Source: Acetobacter estunensis
Lineage (GTDB): Bacteria > Pseudomonadota > Alphaproteobacteria > Acetobacterales > Acetobacteraceae
Assembly (NCBI RefSeq): GCF_011516945.1
Contig: NZ_WOTH01000016.1
Location: forward strand, 1 to 64,000
Direction of reading: 5' to 3'
Length of the DNA stretch: 64,000 nucleotides
In this document: piece by piece, positions 54,661 to 62,286 of the stretch
Numbering within the stretch: the first letter of the stretch is position 1
Layout of the letters: the number at the start of each line of letters is the position of its first letter
Translations under genes and position numbers: made by a program
Notes under the pieces: model-generated
Database searches by the model: none
What the model saw: only the letters and a program-made list of their open reading frames with translations
What the model was told of the DNA's origin: nothing

Positions 54661-56073
54661 ATGGAAGATCTCGACAGACGTGTTCGCGAAGACCTCGCGA
54701 AAATCAGCTACGCCACGCGCGAGTGGAATTTTTCGCGTGAACATGATGGCCAGCGCGTGCTGGATGTTGCTGTCATCGGGGCAGGACAGGGAGGGATCGC
54801 CACCTGTTTCGGTTTGATGCGTCGGGGTATTTCAAATGTGTGCATGTTCGATCGCGCGCCCGAAGGCGGTGAGGGACCGTGGATCACGTTTGCCCGCATG
54901 TTGACGCTGCGCACGCCCAAATACGTGACAGGACCGGATCTCGGCATTCCCTCCCTGACGCCTCAGTCATGGTTCGAGGCGAAATATGGCGCGCAGGCAT
55001 GGCGTGATCTGGACAAGATCTCCCGGCAGGACTGGCAGGCCTATCTGGACTGGGTACGTGACGTGCTTAATTTGCCTGTGCGTAATGAGCACAATCTTCT
55101 CGATCTGGATTGGCAGGACGATCTGGTCATGCTGACCTTCCGTTGCGCGACAGGAGAAGAGAAAAAGGTGCGAGCACGTAAGGTCGTGCTGGCCACCGGA
55201 ATCGAGGGAGGCGGAAAGTGGTACATCCCTGAGTTTATTTCGGAAAATCTGCCTGCCAATCGATACGCCCACACGTCTGCGACCATTGATTTCGCGGCTC
55301 TCAAGAACAAACGGATTGGTGTGCTGGGAGCGGGCGCTTCCGCGTTCGACAACGCTGCCACGGCTCTGGAAGCGGGTGCTGCTCGTGTGGACCTCTGTCT
55401 TCGCCGCAAGGAGATTCCCTCCGTCAACCCCTATCGCTGGATGGAGAATGCGGGATTCCTGAGTTATTTCTCAGAACTTCCGGATCTTGTGCGCTGGCGG
55501 TTCATGCGCCGGATATACGCTCTCAATCAGCCGCCTCCTCAGGATACGTTCTGGCGCTGTCGGCGTCATGAAAACTTTGCCTTTCATGTCGGGACGCCAT
55601 GGACAGGTGTACGCATGGAAAGAAATGAAGTTGTCGTCACCACCCCGAAAGGGAAGATGCGGTTCGATTTCCTTGTCGTCGGCACCGGCTTTCTGATCGA
55701 CATGGCCCAACGTCCTGAACTGGCGCGGCTCGCACCGCATGTGGCGCTGTGGAGGGATGAGTTTACACCTCCCACGGACGAGGAAAGCACGCTGCTGGGC
55801 AGCTATCCTTATCTGGGCGCAAAATTTCAGTTCCTGCCCAAGGACAGCGCCGATCCGCTCGCTCCCATGTTGGCGGCGATCCACAATTTCACCTTTTCCG
55901 CCACGCCCAGCATGGGCCTTTCAGGTGCTTCCATCAGCGCCATGCGTTTCGGGGTCGAGAAACTGACCTTTGGCATCGGACGCGATCTGTTCGTTGAAGA
56001 CGGTGAAAGACACTTGCAGAGTCTGGTTGATTACAACGTGGAAGAACTTGTCAGCCTCGATCCTCCGGGCTGA
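54661..56073 (+). CDS. FAD/NAD(P)-binding oxidoreductase (monooxygenase-like)
   Basis: 470 residues, two Rossmann sites: VAVIGAGQGGIATCFGLMRR (FAD) and RIGVLGAGASAFDNAATALE (NAD(P)). Other blocks: VVLATGIEGGGKWYIPEF and FLVVGTGFLIDMAQRPELAR. The layout is that of flavin-containing/N-hydroxylating-like monooxygenases; substrate unknown. It stands alone next to the purine operon. It does not resemble HpxO-type urate hydroxylases in length or motifs, so it should not be taken as the missing urate oxidase. Confidence 0.8.
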   Translation: MEDLDRRVREDLAKISYATREWNFSREHDGQRVLDVAVIGAGQGGIATCFGLMRRGISNVCMFDRAPEGGEGPWITFARMLTLRTPKYVTGPDLGIPSLTPQSWFEAKYGAQAWRDLDKISRQDWQAYLDWVRDVLNLPVRNEHNLLDLDWQDDLVMLTFRCATGEEKKVRARKVVLATGIEGGGKWYIPEFISENLPANRYAHTSATIDFAALKNKRIGVLGAGASAFDNAATALEAGAARVDLCLRRKEIPSVNPYRWMENAGFLSYFSELPDLVRWRFMRRIYALNQPPPQDTFWRCRRHENFAFHVGTPWTGVRMERNEVVVTTPKGKMRFDFLVVGTGFLIDMAQRPELARLAPHVALWRDEFTPPTDEESTLLGSYPYLGAKFQFLPKDSADPLAPMLAAIHNFTFSATPSMGLSGASISAMRFGVEKLTFGIGRDLFVEDGERHLQSLVDYNVEELVSLDPPG

Positions 56074-56181
56074 CACATCTTAGCTCTCGAGTTGGAAATA
56101 GGGGGATCGTTTTGGACTTCTTTTTCAACTGTTGGATTTCATCGTCGTTTTCTGTGGAGGCTGTTTCAGTGGGGCGTTTCG

Positions 56182-56490
56182 TTAATTGAGTTCGAGAGTG
56201 GCGGAGACGAGTTGCACTGCTGCGAAGAACATTGATTTCAGCTTGTCGTAGCGTGTTGTGATGTTTCTGAACTGCTTTAGTCTGGCGAAGAAGCATTCAG
56301 TGGTGTTTCGTTTTTTATAAAGCGAGAAAGGGATTGTCCGTGGATTGATTCGTTTTTTTGACGGAATAATCCGGTGTGATCTACCGTTCTTCAAGCTTTT
56401 AATGAGCGGATCGGCGTCATAAGCCTTGTCGGTGATAAAGGCCACGGGGTCGACTTCACCGAGAAATGTTATGCTGAGTGCGATCCCCTA
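56182..56490 (-). pseudogene. Remnant of an IS5-family transposase
   Basis: The last 87 codons encode the transposase C-terminus: AFITDKAYDADPLIKSLKNG, NTTECFFARLKQFRNITTRY, DKLKSMFFAAVQL, with the final catalytic Glu in TECFF. Upstream, GIALSITFLGEVDPVA continues the frame for a short distance before stops. The N-terminal two thirds (first two catalytic Asp residues) are missing, so it cannot transpose on its own. Confidence 0.85.
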
Positions 56491-56704
56491 TTGTTTCTGA
56501 ACCAGTTGGAGCATGCGTTCTCAGATCGCTCATGTTTCGTCTGTGAGAGCGCCCGGTTCGTCTCCGTTTTCCATCCTAACAATATAGGAAGAATTTCAAG
56601 CGTTAACACGGCTTAAGACGAGCGTGCGCAATACATCAGTGGTGCGAATCGACTCACTATATCTACGCTCATTATTTGATTTTTAGAGAATAAAAACGAG
56701 CAGA

Positions 56705-56749
56705 TGGTGGGCGCAACAGGGATTGAACCTGTGACCCCTACCATGTCAA
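56705..56749 (-). other. 3' half of tRNA-Val(GAC): attachment site at an island end
   Basis: On the minus strand: anticodon loop TTGACAT, stem half GGTAG, variable arm, T arm (ACAGGTTCAATCCCTGT) and acceptor end TGCGCCC with ACCA. The anticodon 5' stem, D arm and 5' acceptor strand are missing; identity with a tRNA stops exactly at the 5' edge of the anticodon loop. This is the usual footprint of tyrosine-integrase insertion into a tRNA gene. Since the integrated element lies on the 5' side of the residual 3' half, it occupies positions above 56750, and the restored full-length tRNA-Val(GAC) should be at its far end beyond 64000. Confidence 0.85.
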
Positions 56750-56940
56750 AACCGGCTGACCCCAACGAAATCAGAGACTTACAGAGTCAAACACGTTCAA
56801 AAACGGCACGCACGATCAAGGAAAAATCGTGCAATGCGTGCGAGCAGCGTACTAGAAACTGACTCTGTTGTCACGAATCTCCGGGCCTTTCAGGCAAGTT
56901 TTTTTCATCGCGTTCTGGTTTCGACCGGGAGTGCAAAGCG

Positions 56941-57459
56941 ATGAGCCGCCATGCTTCCGTCAAGGCAGCTTTCCGCAAGCAGGTTCTGGGTCTCTATTTT
57001 GACCGCCAGCTGAAACCATCCGAAAAATCCGTGCTCATGACGCTCGCCACCTTTCTGGGTGCGGATGGGCTCTATCCAAGCCACGATGCCATTGCTCGGG
57101 CCTGTCGGTATTCCGTGCGAACGGTTATCCGGGCGCTTGAACGGGGCTATGAGCTTGGACTGATCGAGCGAACCCACCGGCGCAAGCGAGTGGAGGGTCG
57201 ATGGGTGAGAACCAGCAACACCTACAGGCTGCTTATCAAGGCTACTGATCAGGTTCGCGCAGCCGGAAAGCATATGGCCCGCGCCATTTTCCGTGGTGTG
57301 CAGGTTGTAAGTGACAGGATGGCGCAGAAGGCGTCCAGAGATATACATATTCAGGAGAAACGGCTGCTTTCAGGGCGTCGATACCCGGAACCGCATGGTC
57401 CAAGCCAGCTTTCACCAAGCGAGTGGATCGAAATCATCAAAGGCTGGGGAACCATCTGA
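56941..57459 (+). CDS. Helix-turn-helix protein of the island (plasmid replication-like)
   Basis: 172 residues. Winged-helix domain of the HTH_36 class: KPSEKSVLMTLATFLGADGL, followed by YPSHDAIARACRYSVRTVIR, then basic wing RTHRRKRVEGRWVRTSNTYR. Such domains occur in plasmid replication initiators and phage or island regulators. The C-terminal 70 residues are not recognised. It is the first gene inside the island, which is the usual place for mobility or replication control genes. Confidence 0.75.
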   Translation: MSRHASVKAAFRKQVLGLYFDRQLKPSEKSVLMTLATFLGADGLYPSHDAIARACRYSVRTVIRALERGYELGLIERTHRRKRVEGRWVRTSNTYRLLIKATDQVRAAGKHMARAIFRGVQVVSDRMAQKASRDIHIQEKRLLSGRRYPEPHGPSQLSPSEWIEIIKGWGTI

Positions 57460-57531
57460 CTCGCAATTCTGTCTGATCAGCATTGCTAAAGGGGCATTTG
57501 CGCTTGTCACCCCTGAGGTGGTCCTGTTACG

Positions 57532-57548
57532 TATTACGACATGTAATA
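57532..57548. promoter_or_regulatory. Inverted repeat in front of the toxin-antitoxin operon
   Basis: TATTACGACATGTAATA: perfect 6-base arms with a 5-base centre, ending 13 bases before the antitoxin ATG. AbrB/MazE-type antitoxins repress their own promoters through such palindromes, so this is the probable autoregulatory operator for the antitoxin-toxin (and possibly hsd) transcript. Confidence 0.6.
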
Positions 57549-57561
57549 TGGAGATGGGCCC

Positions 57562-57789
57562 ATGGAAACGGTTGTCGTTCGCAAACAGGGCAATTCTGTC
57601 GGTGTTACCCTTCCGGCGGAAACACGTATCCGCCTTGGTCTTGAGGTCGGGCAGGAACTCACGCTGGTCGAAATGGCTGACGGCATCAAGCTCGTGAAAC
57701 GTAATCTCAGGCTTGAACGCCAGATGCAGATGGCGCGTGAGACGCTGCGTGAGCAGGCAGATGTTCTTCAGGAACTGGCCAAGCGCTGA
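57562..57789 (+). CDS. AbrB/MazE-like antitoxin
   Basis: 75 residues. Swapped-hairpin AbrB domain: VVVRKQGNSVGVTLPAETRI, LGLEVGQELTLVEMADGIKL. The C-terminal helix (QMARETLREQADVLQELAKR) is the likely toxin-neutralising segment. Doc toxins are classically paired with Phd; an AbrB-type partner is a known alternative. Stop and toxin start share one base. Confidence 0.88.
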   Translation: METVVVRKQGNSVGVTLPAETRIRLGLEVGQELTLVEMADGIKLVKRNLRLERQMQMARETLREQADVLQELAKR

Positions 57790-58187
57790 TGCCGGATGTG
57801 CCTGAGTTTCTGGAACCTGACGCGGTGCTGTTCATGCACGATCAGGCCCTGAAAGAATACGGCGGAACCCACGGGCTCAAAAGCGAAGATCTGCTGCACA
57901 GCGCGTTAGCCCGCGCAGAAAACCGCTGGCACTATGCTGAAGAGCCTCCGCCGGACACCGCGACTTTGGCTGCGGCCTACGCTTATGGCATCGCGCGCAA
58001 TCATCCCTTCAACGACGCCAACAAGCGGACAGCTTGGAGTTGCTGCGTCCTTTTCCTGCGGCTGAACGGCACTCGTGTGCAGGTCGGCGCTCCGGAAGCT
58101 GTCGAAGCCATGGTGGCTCTTGCGTCTGGCGCAATGGAGGAAGACGCGTTCGCGGTCTGGCTCCGGCAACATTTTCAAAACCAGTGA
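57789..58187 (+). CDS. doc: Doc-family toxin (Fic fold)
   Basis: 132 residues. Doc motif at 72-82, HPFNDANKRTA, with catalytic His72 and the Lys variant of the anion-hole loop seen in Doc. Doc phosphorylates and inactivates EF-Tu. N-terminal VLFMHDQALKEYGG and LHSALARAENRW match the death-on-curing family. It lies only 33 bases before hsdM, so the pair may be co-transcribed with the restriction genes. Confidence 0.93.
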   Translation: MPDVPEFLEPDAVLFMHDQALKEYGGTHGLKSEDLLHSALARAENRWHYAEEPPPDTATLAAAYAYGIARNHPFNDANKRTAWSCCVLFLRLNGTRVQVGAPEAVEAMVALASGAMEEDAFAVWLRQHFQNQ

Positions 58188-58220
58188 TTCCACATTTTCG
58201 ACATCGGACCAGATTTTCTT

Positions 58221-60068
58221 ATGAGCACGACACCCCGGACCGCCTCCCTGTCCTCCATGATCTGGCAGGTCGCCGATCTCCTGCGAGGCGATTTCAAGCC
58301 AGCCGAATACGGTCGGATCATCCTGCCCTTTACCGTTCTGCGCCGCCTTGATGCCGTTCTGGCTCCTACCCGAGCCAAAGTGCTAAAGGAAAAAGAGAAG
58401 TGGGAGAGTAAAGGCATCGACGCCATGCCTTTCATGGAGAAAGCCGCCGGTCTGAAGTTCGTGAACACATCCGACTTCACTCTGAAAGGCGTGCTGGGCG
58501 ATCCGGATAACCTGACCCAGAACCTTTCCGCCTATATCAACGCCTTCTCACCCGCTGCCCGTGACATTTTCGACCACTTCCGCTTCACCGAGCAGACAGA
58601 CCGTCTGGCAAAGGCAAATCTGCTCTATCTGGTGCTTGAAAAATTCATCAGCTTCGACCTCAGCGACAAAGCCGTTGATAACCACCAGATGGGGCAGGTG
58701 TTCGAGGAACTGATCCGCAAGTTCTCGGAAGCCTCCAACGAAACAGCCGGTGAGCATTTCACCCCGCGCGAAGTCATCAGGCTGATGGTGAACCTCATCT
58801 TTGCCGAGGATGACAGTCTGCTGACCCCGGGGAATGCTGCCGTTCGCACCATCTACGACCCGACGGCTGGCACCGGGGGTATGCTCTCTGTCGCGGAAGA
58901 GTTCCTGCTCGACCACAACCCGGACGCCCGTCTGACCATGTTCGGGCAGGAACTGAACCCGGAATCCTATGCCATCTGTAAGGCTGACATGCTGATCCGT
59001 AATCAGGACGTCAGCAACATTCGCCTCGGCAATACACTCTCCGATGACGAACTGGCGGACCACAAATTCGATTACATGCTCTCCAACCCGCCTTTTGGCG
59101 TGGAGTGGAAAAAAGTCGAGAAAGCCGTTCGGGCCGAGCATGAAAAGCTCGGTTATGATGGACGCTTCGGCCCCGGCCTGCCGCGCATCTCGGACGGCTC
59201 CATGCTGTTCCTGCTCCACCTTGTCCACAAGATGCGTCCCGCGAAGGACGGAGGCTCACGCTTTGGCATCGTCCTGAACGGCTCGCCCCTGTTCACGGGC
59301 GCAGCAGGCTCCGGCGAGTCCGAAATCCGCCGCTTCGTTCTGGAAGAGGATATTGTCGAAGCCATCATCGCGCTGCCGACCGATATGTTCTTCAACACCG
59401 GCATCGCTACCTATGTCTGGGTGCTCACCAATCGCAAGCCAAAGAATCGCAAGGGCAAGGTGCAACTGATCGACGCCTCCTCCTTCTGGCAGAAAATGCG
59501 CAAAAGCCTTGGCTCCAAGCGCAAGGAAATGGGAGAGGACGACATTACCCTCGTCACGCGCCTGTTTCGCGATGCGCAGGAGGCGCAGCTTGCCACCATA
59601 ACCGCCGCCGATGGCACGCAGACGCGTGAGGTCGTGATGAAGGGCGCGGAACCACCGGAAGCACCCGAAGGCGGCAAGGTCAGGCTCGCACCGCTGAGCC
59701 GCATCTTCCGTAATGAGGCGTTTGGCTACCAGACCATCACCGTGGAGCGTCCTCAGCGCGATGAGGACGGCAAGATCGTCCTCGGCCAGCGCGGCAAGGC
59801 GAAGGGCAAACCCATGCCCGATAGCAGCCTGCGCGATACGGAAAACGTGCCGCTGGATGAGGATATTCACACCTACTTCAAACGCGAAGTTCTGCCCCAT
59901 GCCCCGGATGCGTGGATTGACGAGGACAAGACAAAGATTGGCTACGAAATTCCGTTCAATCGGTATTTTTATGTCTTCGAGCCGCCGCGTCCGCTTGCGG
60001 AGATTGATGCGGATTTGAAAGAGGTGACTGCGAAAATCATGGCGATGCTTGGGGAGCTTTCGGCATGA
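58221..60068 (+). CDS. hsdM: Type I restriction-modification methyltransferase subunit
   Basis: 615 residues. N-terminal HsdM helical domain (DLLRGDFKPAEYGRIILPFT), motif I DPTAGTGGML at 213, motif IV NPPFGVEW at 289, and the linker region EHFTPREVIRLMV. Methylates adenine in the target of the HsdS subunit. C-terminal extension after residue 470 (DSSLRDTENVPLDEDIHTYF) is usual for this HsdM subgroup. ATGA overlap with hsdS. Confidence 0.95.
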   Translation: MSTTPRTASLSSMIWQVADLLRGDFKPAEYGRIILPFTVLRRLDAVLAPTRAKVLKEKEKWESKGIDAMPFMEKAAGLKFVNTSDFTLKGVLGDPDNLTQNLSAYINAFSPAARDIFDHFRFTEQTDRLAKANLLYLVLEKFISFDLSDKAVDNHQMGQVFEELIRKFSEASNETAGEHFTPREVIRLMVNLIFAEDDSLLTPGNAAVRTIYDPTAGTGGMLSVAEEFLLDHNPDARLTMFGQELNPESYAICKADMLIRNQDVSNIRLGNTLSDDELADHKFDYMLSNPPFGVEWKKVEKAVRAEHEKLGYDGRFGPGLPRISDGSMLFLLHLVHKMRPAKDGGSRFGIVLNGSPLFTGAAGSGESEIRRFVLEEDIVEAIIALPTDMFFNTGIATYVWVLTNRKPKNRKGKVQLIDASSFWQKMRKSLGSKRKEMGEDDITLVTRLFRDAQEAQLATITAADGTQTREVVMKGAEPPEAPEGGKVRLAPLSRIFRNEAFGYQTITVERPQRDEDGKIVLGQRGKAKGKPMPDSSLRDTENVPLDEDIHTYFKREVLPHAPDAWIDEDKTKIGYEIPFNRYFYVFEPPRPLAEIDADLKEVTAKIMAMLGELSA

Positions 60069-61327
60069 GTTTCCCGAAGTATCCAGCTTATAAGGACAGC
60101 GGAGTTGAGTGGATTGGGAAGATCCCGGCCGGGTGGGGTGTTGCTCCACTATTTTCTATATCCACTGAAAATAGAGATAAAAACACCGGTTTAAAATCGT
60201 CAAATACGCTTTCGTTGAGTTATGGAAATATAATTGAACGAGATAAAAACAATAATTTTGGTCTACTCCCGGATTCTTATGAGACTTATCAAATTGTAAA
60301 ATTTGGCGATATAATATTTAGATTGACAGACCTTCAAAATGATAGAAACAGCCTTAGAAGTGCTATTAGTCGATACAATGGCATAATAACGTCTGCTTAT
60401 TTGTCCATAAAGACAGCTAAGAATTGTTGTCCTTTTTATATTTCTTACCTGATGAGGGCATATGATTGTGAAAAAGTATTCTATTCAATGGGAGGTGGAG
60501 TAAGGCAAAGTCTCAATTTTAAAGAATTTAAATATTTGCCAGTCATTCTCCCACCACTCCCCGAACAGCAGGCAATAGCTAGCTTTCTGGACCGTGAGTG
60601 CGGGAAGATTGACGCCCTGATCGCCGAACAGGAGCGGCTGATTGCCCTCCTTGCGGAAAAGCGGCAGGCCGTCATCTCCCACGCCGTCACAAAAGGCCTG
60701 AACCCCAACGCCCCCATGAAGGACTCAGGTATCCCGTGGATCGGGATGGTGCCGGAAGGATGGGAGGTGATGCCACTTTATCTATTATTTCGTTTGGGGC
60801 GAGGAAGAGTAATTAGCCACGAAGAAATTCACGAAAATGGAGGGGAATACCCCGTTTATTCATCGCAAACCGAAGATGATGGTGTGATGGGTTATATTAA
60901 TTCATTTGATTTTGAAGGAGATTATATAACGTGGACAACGGATGGCGCAAATGCTGGAACACTTTTTGTTAGAAGTGGAAGATTTAATTGTACAAATGTA
61001 TGTGGAACACTTTTTGCATCAAAAATTTTAAATCTATATTTTGTGAAGGAAGCTATTTCTTTATCTGTAAAATATTTTGTGAGGCAAGATATTAATCCAA
61101 AACTTATGAATAATGTTATGTCAAAAATTAGAATTTCCTTGCCTACTTATGCAGAGCAAAACCGTATTAGTGAAATGATTGCGGTAATTGATGAAAAATA
61201 TTCAAATATTTCAAAGAAGATGCGTAAGCAAATCACTCTCCTCAAAGAGCGCCGCGCCGCTCTGATTTCTGCAGCTGTCACCGGCAAGATCGACGTTCGC
61301 GCCCAGAGCAAGGCCCTTGCAGCATGA
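60065..61327 (+). CDS. hsdS: Type I restriction-modification specificity subunit
   Basis: 420 residues. Two target-recognition domains: first about 25-165 and second about 240-385. Each is followed by a conserved helical repeat (LPPLPEQQAIASFLDRECGK ... LLAEKRQAVISHAVTKGL; then LPTYAEQNRISEMIAVIDEK ... LLKERRAALISAAVTGKI). Both recognition domains are encoded by strongly AT-rich DNA while the helices and first 25 codons are GC-rich. This mosaic is typical of domain replacement by recombination. Confidence 0.95.
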   Translation: MSFPKYPAYKDSGVEWIGKIPAGWGVAPLFSISTENRDKNTGLKSSNTLSLSYGNIIERDKNNNFGLLPDSYETYQIVKFGDIIFRLTDLQNDRNSLRSAISRYNGIITSAYLSIKTAKNCCPFYISYLMRAYDCEKVFYSMGGGVRQSLNFKEFKYLPVILPPLPEQQAIASFLDRECGKIDALIAEQERLIALLAEKRQAVISHAVTKGLNPNAPMKDSGIPWIGMVPEGWEVMPLYLLFRLGRGRVISHEEIHENGGEYPVYSSQTEDDGVMGYINSFDFEGDYITWTTDGANAGTLFVRSGRFNCTNVCGTLFASKILNLYFVKEAISLSVKYFVRQDINPKLMNNVMSKIRISLPTYAEQNRISEMIAVIDEKYSNISKKMRKQITLLKERRAALISAAVTGKIDVRAQSKALAA

Positions 61328-62286
61328 TCGACACCAAAGGGCGTTCTCTGGAGCTTTTCTATATCGACGGCCATCCGGACGGGATGATTACCGCCGAACT
61401 GTTCAACTGGACAGGGCATGTGTTCGTCACGCCGCGCACGCGCCTGACGGACGCGCTCAAACGGGAGGAATCCGGTTATGCCGGAGTGTATCTGCTGCTG
61501 GGCGAGAAGGAAGGGGAGAATTTCGCCTATATCGGGGAAGCCGAGGATCTTGGTGTCAGACTGAAACAGCACGCGGCGGCGAGTGACAAGGACTGGTGGG
61601 AAACCGCTGTTCTGGTCTCCGCCAGTGCGAACCGGCTCAACAAGGCGCATGTGAAGTATCTGGAAGCGCGGCTGATCGTTATGGCGCGGGAGATCGGACA
61701 TACGCCGCTGCATAACGGCAATTCTCCGAAGCCGCCGGGTCTGACGGAAGCGGATATTGCCAAGATGGAGGCGTTTCTTGCCAGCCTGATGGTGGTTCTG
61801 CCCGCCATCCGGGTGGACATGTTTATCCAGCGCAGCCGTCCGGCGGGGTCATCCCGGCCTGTTCCGGTCTTTGAAGCATCGGAAGGAGAGAGGACCGATG
61901 CGGCGCCGGAGACTGTTCGGTTTGTCCTGCACAAGCCGCGCATTGATCTGACGGCAAAAGCTGTTTTTCAGGACGGCGAATTTATTGTTGAAGCCGGATC
62001 GCAGGCCCGGAGTGACTGGCAGAGAGAGGACAGCGCACAGGCTGGTTCCTATAAGCCGCTGCATGACGAACTGGTACGGTCTGGCATTTTGCAAACGGCT
62101 GGAACGCATCGGGTTTTTACGAAAGATTATGCCTTCAGAAGCCCGAGTGCAGCCGCTGCGGTTGTTTTCGGTCATTCCGTAAGTGGCCCTGCGGCGTGGA
62201 AGCTGGAAAGCAACCCGGACATCTCGTTCCGCGACTGGCAGGCCAGTCAGCTTGATGCCGTAACAGAAGAAAGCACCGGTGAATGA
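61324..62286 (+). CDS. GIY-YIG nuclease-like protein with DUF4357-type tail, inside the hsd operon
   Basis: 320 residues. GIY-YIG module near 50-120: GVYLLL (Val for Ile), AYIG, Arg79 in LGVRLKQH and Glu114 in KYLEARLI, so the catalytic residues look intact. After residue 200 comes a DUF4357-like region (RIDLTAKAVFQDGEFIVEAG, YKPLHDELVRSGIL, FKSPSAAAA-like motif FRSPSAAAAVV). It overlaps hsdS and hsdR by four bases at each side, so it is made in step with the restriction complex. May be an accessory nuclease or a regulator. Confidence 0.85.
   Translation: MIDTKGRSLELFYIDGHPDGMITAELFNWTGHVFVTPRTRLTDALKREESGYAGVYLLLGEKEGENFAYIGEAEDLGVRLKQHAAASDKDWWETAVLVSASANRLNKAHVKYLEARLIVMAREIGHTPLHNGNSPKPPGLTEADIAKMEAFLASLMVVLPAIRVDMFIQRSRPAGSSRPVPVFEASEGERTDAAPETVRFVLHKPRIDLTAKAVFQDGEFIVEAGSQARSDWQREDSAQAGSYKPLHDELVRSGILQTAGTHRVFTKDYAFRSPSAAAAVVFGHSVSGPAAWKLESNPDISFRDWQASQLDAVTEESTGE

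Noticed and set aside
54661-56073. The flavoprotein as the missing urate oxidase (HpxO type)
   Set aside because: It carries two Rossmann sites like FMO-type enzymes and is longer than HpxO; its motifs do not match the para-hydroxybenzoate hydroxylase class to which HpxO belongs.
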